Positions 19,584 to 21,786 of a DNA stretch of 21,786 nt are shown piece by piece. Under the pieces are notes generated by a model. That model worked only from the letters and a program-made list of their open reading frames with translations, searched no databases and was not told the origin of the DNA. Both the position numbers and the translations under genes were made by a program. Source of the DNA: Podochytrium sp. JEL0797 (lineage: Eukaryota > Chytridiomycota > Chytridiomycetes > Chytridiales > Chytriomycetaceae); the NCBI GenBank assembly GCA_027596195.1, contig JADGJG010000387.1:1-21786 (forward strand), in the 5' to 3' direction. How positions within the stretch are numbered: the stretch's first letter is position 1; each line of letters opens with the position of its first letter.

Positions 19584-20342
19584 ATTGTGCCGTCTACACT
19601 CATTCAGCATGCGTTCGCCAACATTGCTTACGATCCCTGCACGCAATACGGCGATTTGAATTCCGGTGACGACGGCGGTGCCATATTTACCAGCAGCCCC
19701 AGCATCAACAGATCCTACAGCGATTCTCCTGATCAGAAGGCGCGGCTGTTGGCTCCGCCCCTACCTAGATTTTTCCTTGGGAATTCCAATAAATTCAAGT
19801 CGTTCTTTTTATTTTCTATTTGGTCTCACATGTCGAAATCCATGCGTCCAAAAAGGACAATCTAAGTTCGGCCATCGGCAACCGCCTTCTTCGGAAATTT
19901 CGTTCTGATTCCGTTATCGTCAGCAAGCGATCCACTGTTGGTGGGGTTTATGTCGGTGTGGAAGGTAATGCAAATGTTGCTGTGGGTGTGGGGTGTGTTG
20001 GTGTAGGAGGAGAGGAGGATGGCGAAGGTGAATGTGGGGGGCGTGCAAATGAGACGCCTGTAGTTGTTGAGGCGTTGAAGATGTGAGTGCAGCGAGAAAG
20101 GGGTTGAATGACGGTGGAGGAGCTTCTTCTGAGGGGGTGGATTACACGAGTTGAAGTTCATGTGCCGTTTTGGTTGAGTGCAAAACCTGCAGTTGCACAA
20201 CCAGTTGACGACTGCGATGCGGAGTAGAGGAGGAGCTGTCGCTTTCGGAACCCAACTGCACTTGGCAAACAAATCTCTGTTTCCTGCGGCGAATCAGCGG
20301 GAAGGACGGTTTGCTTCGATGCTCAAAATGCTGCAGTGCCAT

Positions 20343-20681
20343 GGATGCGTGGCGGCAATGGCGGATCTGTTGCGGCGACTGCGGGGTCGGCTTGATCGTG
20401 GCTTCCCCAGCGGATCGCTGATTGAAGGCATATTAGGGCCAGCAACAGGTTGGAGGGAAGAAGAAGGAGGGATAATATACTGGCAATACGCCCTGGTGGT
20501 GGCAGATGGGCTGCGGCGGCTGTGGCGGTGGTTTGGGTTGGCATTGGAAAACCTCACACCTCGATTTTGTTGTGTCGAAGGATTTTTTGATTCTCCTCAC
20601 CTTTTTCGATCCCAGGCCTCGAAAAAGGTGAGGTGAGGAGTGTGAAAAATTTTTCCCCACCTCACCTTTTTCTGTGGCCCC
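20343..20681 (-). repeat. Right terminal inverted repeat
   Basis: Inverse partner of 19246-19583. It ends in CACCTTTTTCTGTGGCCCC next to the right copy of the 9-bp target duplication. It holds the matching hairpins near 20590-20670. Confidence 0.75.
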
Positions 20682-20740
20682 TTTGAAGTTTCGAATACAC
20701 CATTTTTTTACGGTGGCGGCCCGATTGACTGAAATGAGCC

Positions 20741-21451
20741 ACGCTCACGCCGAGAATCGTTGGGCAGGCGGATGCGTTCCCTGGGCTCAAACGCAAGTAC
20801 TTTGGGAAGCCGGTGTATATTTTGACGCGGAGAAGACGTTTTCGTGTGCTGAAGACGTGGGGGTGGCAAATTCGAGGGCAAATCCAGTTTTGAAACGTCA
20901 ATTAACACTCACACACACACACACACATTCATTCACAATTCTACAGATTGGGTACACTCTCCAAACCTTCAAAAAGGCCACCGTCGTTGGCACCAACTCT
21001 CGCGGCGGTGCTCACCCCGGCCAGTCCTTCTGGATCCACCCCAACGCATTCATCTTCATTTCCATCGGACTAAACGTCAACACACTCACCAAAAGCGATT
21101 GGGAGTCCAACAACGGATCCGAACCCAATGGAGTCGTCCCGGATGTGTGCGTTGCGAACGGCACAGATGCCAAGTCGGTTGCGTACAAACTGGCGCTGGA
21201 GAATGTGGTGCAGAAGGTGGACAAGGTTCCGAGCAACCAAAAGTTTCTGGACAAGTGTGCAAGCGCGTTGGAAGGTTTGGCGGTGGAGATGAAGAATGCT
21301 TCTCTTCGGGATGCTCTGAACGTGCCTGCGGCCAAGCAGTGGATCAAGACAACAACAACAACATGTGTCTCCATCAAGAAAAAAGGACAAGAGACTCTCG
21401 AGACGCGTACTCAAACTGCAGATATCCAAAAGGTGTATAAGTCCATTTTTT
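20741..21451 (+). pseudogene. S41 peptidase, truncated duplicate of the 3' part
   Basis: Near-identical to 7285-7970 of the intact S41 gene, starting at GAATCGTTGGGCAGGCGG. A T is missing near 20825 (TTTTGACGCGG against TTTTGACTGCGG), which shifts the frame just before the active-site block AEKTFSCAED. The intron is kept at 20857-20946 (90 nt, again a multiple of three), but the donor reads GTGGGG instead of GTGAGG. Exon 2 is open through KKATVVGTNSRGGAHPGQSF and KQWIKTTTTTCVSIKKKGQE, and the parental stop TAG has become TAT, with a stop a few codons later at 21451. The first 200 codons and the promoter are absent, so it is not expected to be functional, although its second exon shows little decay and the duplication is recent. 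Confidence 0.85.
20909..20928 (+). repeat. (CA)n microsatellite in the S41 pseudogene intron
   Basis: Pure CA tract in the retained intron, lengthened compared with the interrupted tract at 7438-7460. Confidence 0.75.
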
Positions 21452-21552
21452 AACTTGAAAAACATAGAATTTCCAAAACAAATAGTTATAATTGTGGCGC
21501 GGTCAGTGCAAAAGAAAACGTGGCTTTCGATTTCAAAATTCTCGGCGTCAAC

Positions 21553-21786
21553 ATGAGCGCCATCTGCCCGCGCCTCACCGCCACCGCAGCGCATTCGAAC
21601 GGAGTCTCTGCGCTTTGCTTTGACAACGGGCGCTTGTTTTCGGCCTCGAAGGATGCGAGCATCAAGGTGCGATCTGTGATTAGTTATTATTATTTGTTTT
21701 ATTGATTCGCTTTACAGGAATGGGACGTTTCCTCGCTGGCTTGTCTGCGCACGCTGCAGGGCCATTCGCGCTGGGTGCGTGGCCTC
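21553..21786 (+). CDS. WD40-repeat protein, 5' end (runs off the window)
   Basis: Starts at ATG 21553 (the open frame extends back only to a GTG). Exon 1 runs to 21666, a 51-nt GT-AG intron occupies 21667-21717, and exon 2 continues beyond the window. After splicing, HSNGVSALCFDNGRLFSASK and DASIKEWDVSSLACLRTLQG form one full WD40 blade with the usual inner strands and closing W-D, followed by GHSRWVRGL, the start of the next blade. WD40 propellers are interaction scaffolds, and the partner cannot be told from one blade. The start lies about 100 bases after the S41 pseudogene stop, so that short gap must hold the promoter unless transcription starts inside the pseudogene. Confidence 0.85.

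Larger units (their letters stand above)
19246..20681. mobile_element. Non-autonomous Mutator-like (MULE-type) transposable element
   Basis: 1,436-bp element bounded by long inverted repeats. The left end GGGTCGACAGAAAAAGG and the reverse complement of the right end, GGGGCCACAGAAAAAGG, agree at all but two positions, and the homology continues inward for about 340 bases. A perfect 9-bp direct repeat, TTTGAAGTT, lies immediately outside both ends (19237-19245 and 20682-20690). A 9-bp target duplication with long inverted repeats and G-rich ends is typical of the Mutator superfamily. The interior (about 19585-20340) shows no transposase, so the element must be moved in trans. Each terminal repeat also carries nested palindromes of the AAAAAGGTGAGG/CCTCACCTTTTT type. 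It is inserted in the decayed receptor fragment. Confidence 0.75.

Noticed and set aside
19326..19865. 179-codon frame in the Mutator-like element
   Set aside because: It spans the left inverted repeat and spacer, resembles no transposase, and is simply a stop-free run through repeat sequence.
20691..20740. Continuation of the receptor after the Mutator-like element
   Set aside because: A few residues (FYGG) recall the receptor's second exon, but the stretch is too short and diverged to support homology.

Overview
This is nuclear DNA of a eukaryote. It has short GT-AG introns (about 45-106 nt), AATAAA signals just after stop codons, monocistronic genes on both strands, and no prokaryotic operon, rRNA, tRNA or CRISPR structure. 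The protein set is a class C (GABA-B-like) receptor with a periplasmic-binding-type ectodomain, a BTB-BACK-TLDc protein, an IRBP-like S41 peptidase, a TIR-domain/LRR protein and a WD40 protein. With the compact introns, this fits an early-diverging zoosporic fungus (chytrid-like) best; the placement is inference.

Layout. 246-1524 (-): BTB-BACK-TLDc pseudogene with three frame changes. 1666-4480 (-): three-exon class C GPCR gene, whole except for one frame change in a T7 run. 4557-5290: chimera of a truncated S41 gene joined to an inverted receptor fragment. 5596-6393 (+): cysteine-rich gene with two in-frame stops. 6687-7970 (+): intact S41 gene. 8124-10132: pieces of an unidentified multi-pass membrane protein family, with an N-terminal part on + facing two C-terminal copies on -. 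10249-11181 (+): truncated, frameshifted copy of the TIR-LRR gene. 11784-12183 (-): small hypothetical gene. 12448-17601 (+): 17-exon gene for a protein of about 1,358 residues with coiled coil, TIR domain, SAM-like domain and leucine-rich repeats. 17714-18420 (-): dead seven-helix receptor-like gene. 18701-19252 (+): decayed receptor ectodomain. 19246-20681: non-autonomous Mutator-like element with long terminal inverted repeats and a perfect 9-bp target-site duplication. 20741-21451 (+): C-terminal S41 pseudogene. 21553-end (+): start of a WD40 gene.

The window is a duplication-rich, decaying accessory region. Receptor and S41 pieces lie side by side three times, and the TIR-LRR and membrane-protein genes each have broken copies. 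The most notable locus is the TIR-SAM-like-LRR gene. Fifteen of its 16 introns are phase 1 and every internal exon from 3 to 16 is a multiple of three, so LRR exons can be skipped, gained or lost without breaking the frame. It resembles an innate-immune-type receptor without a nucleotide-binding domain. All boundaries and domain calls were made by eye from the sequence and the internal paralogues.
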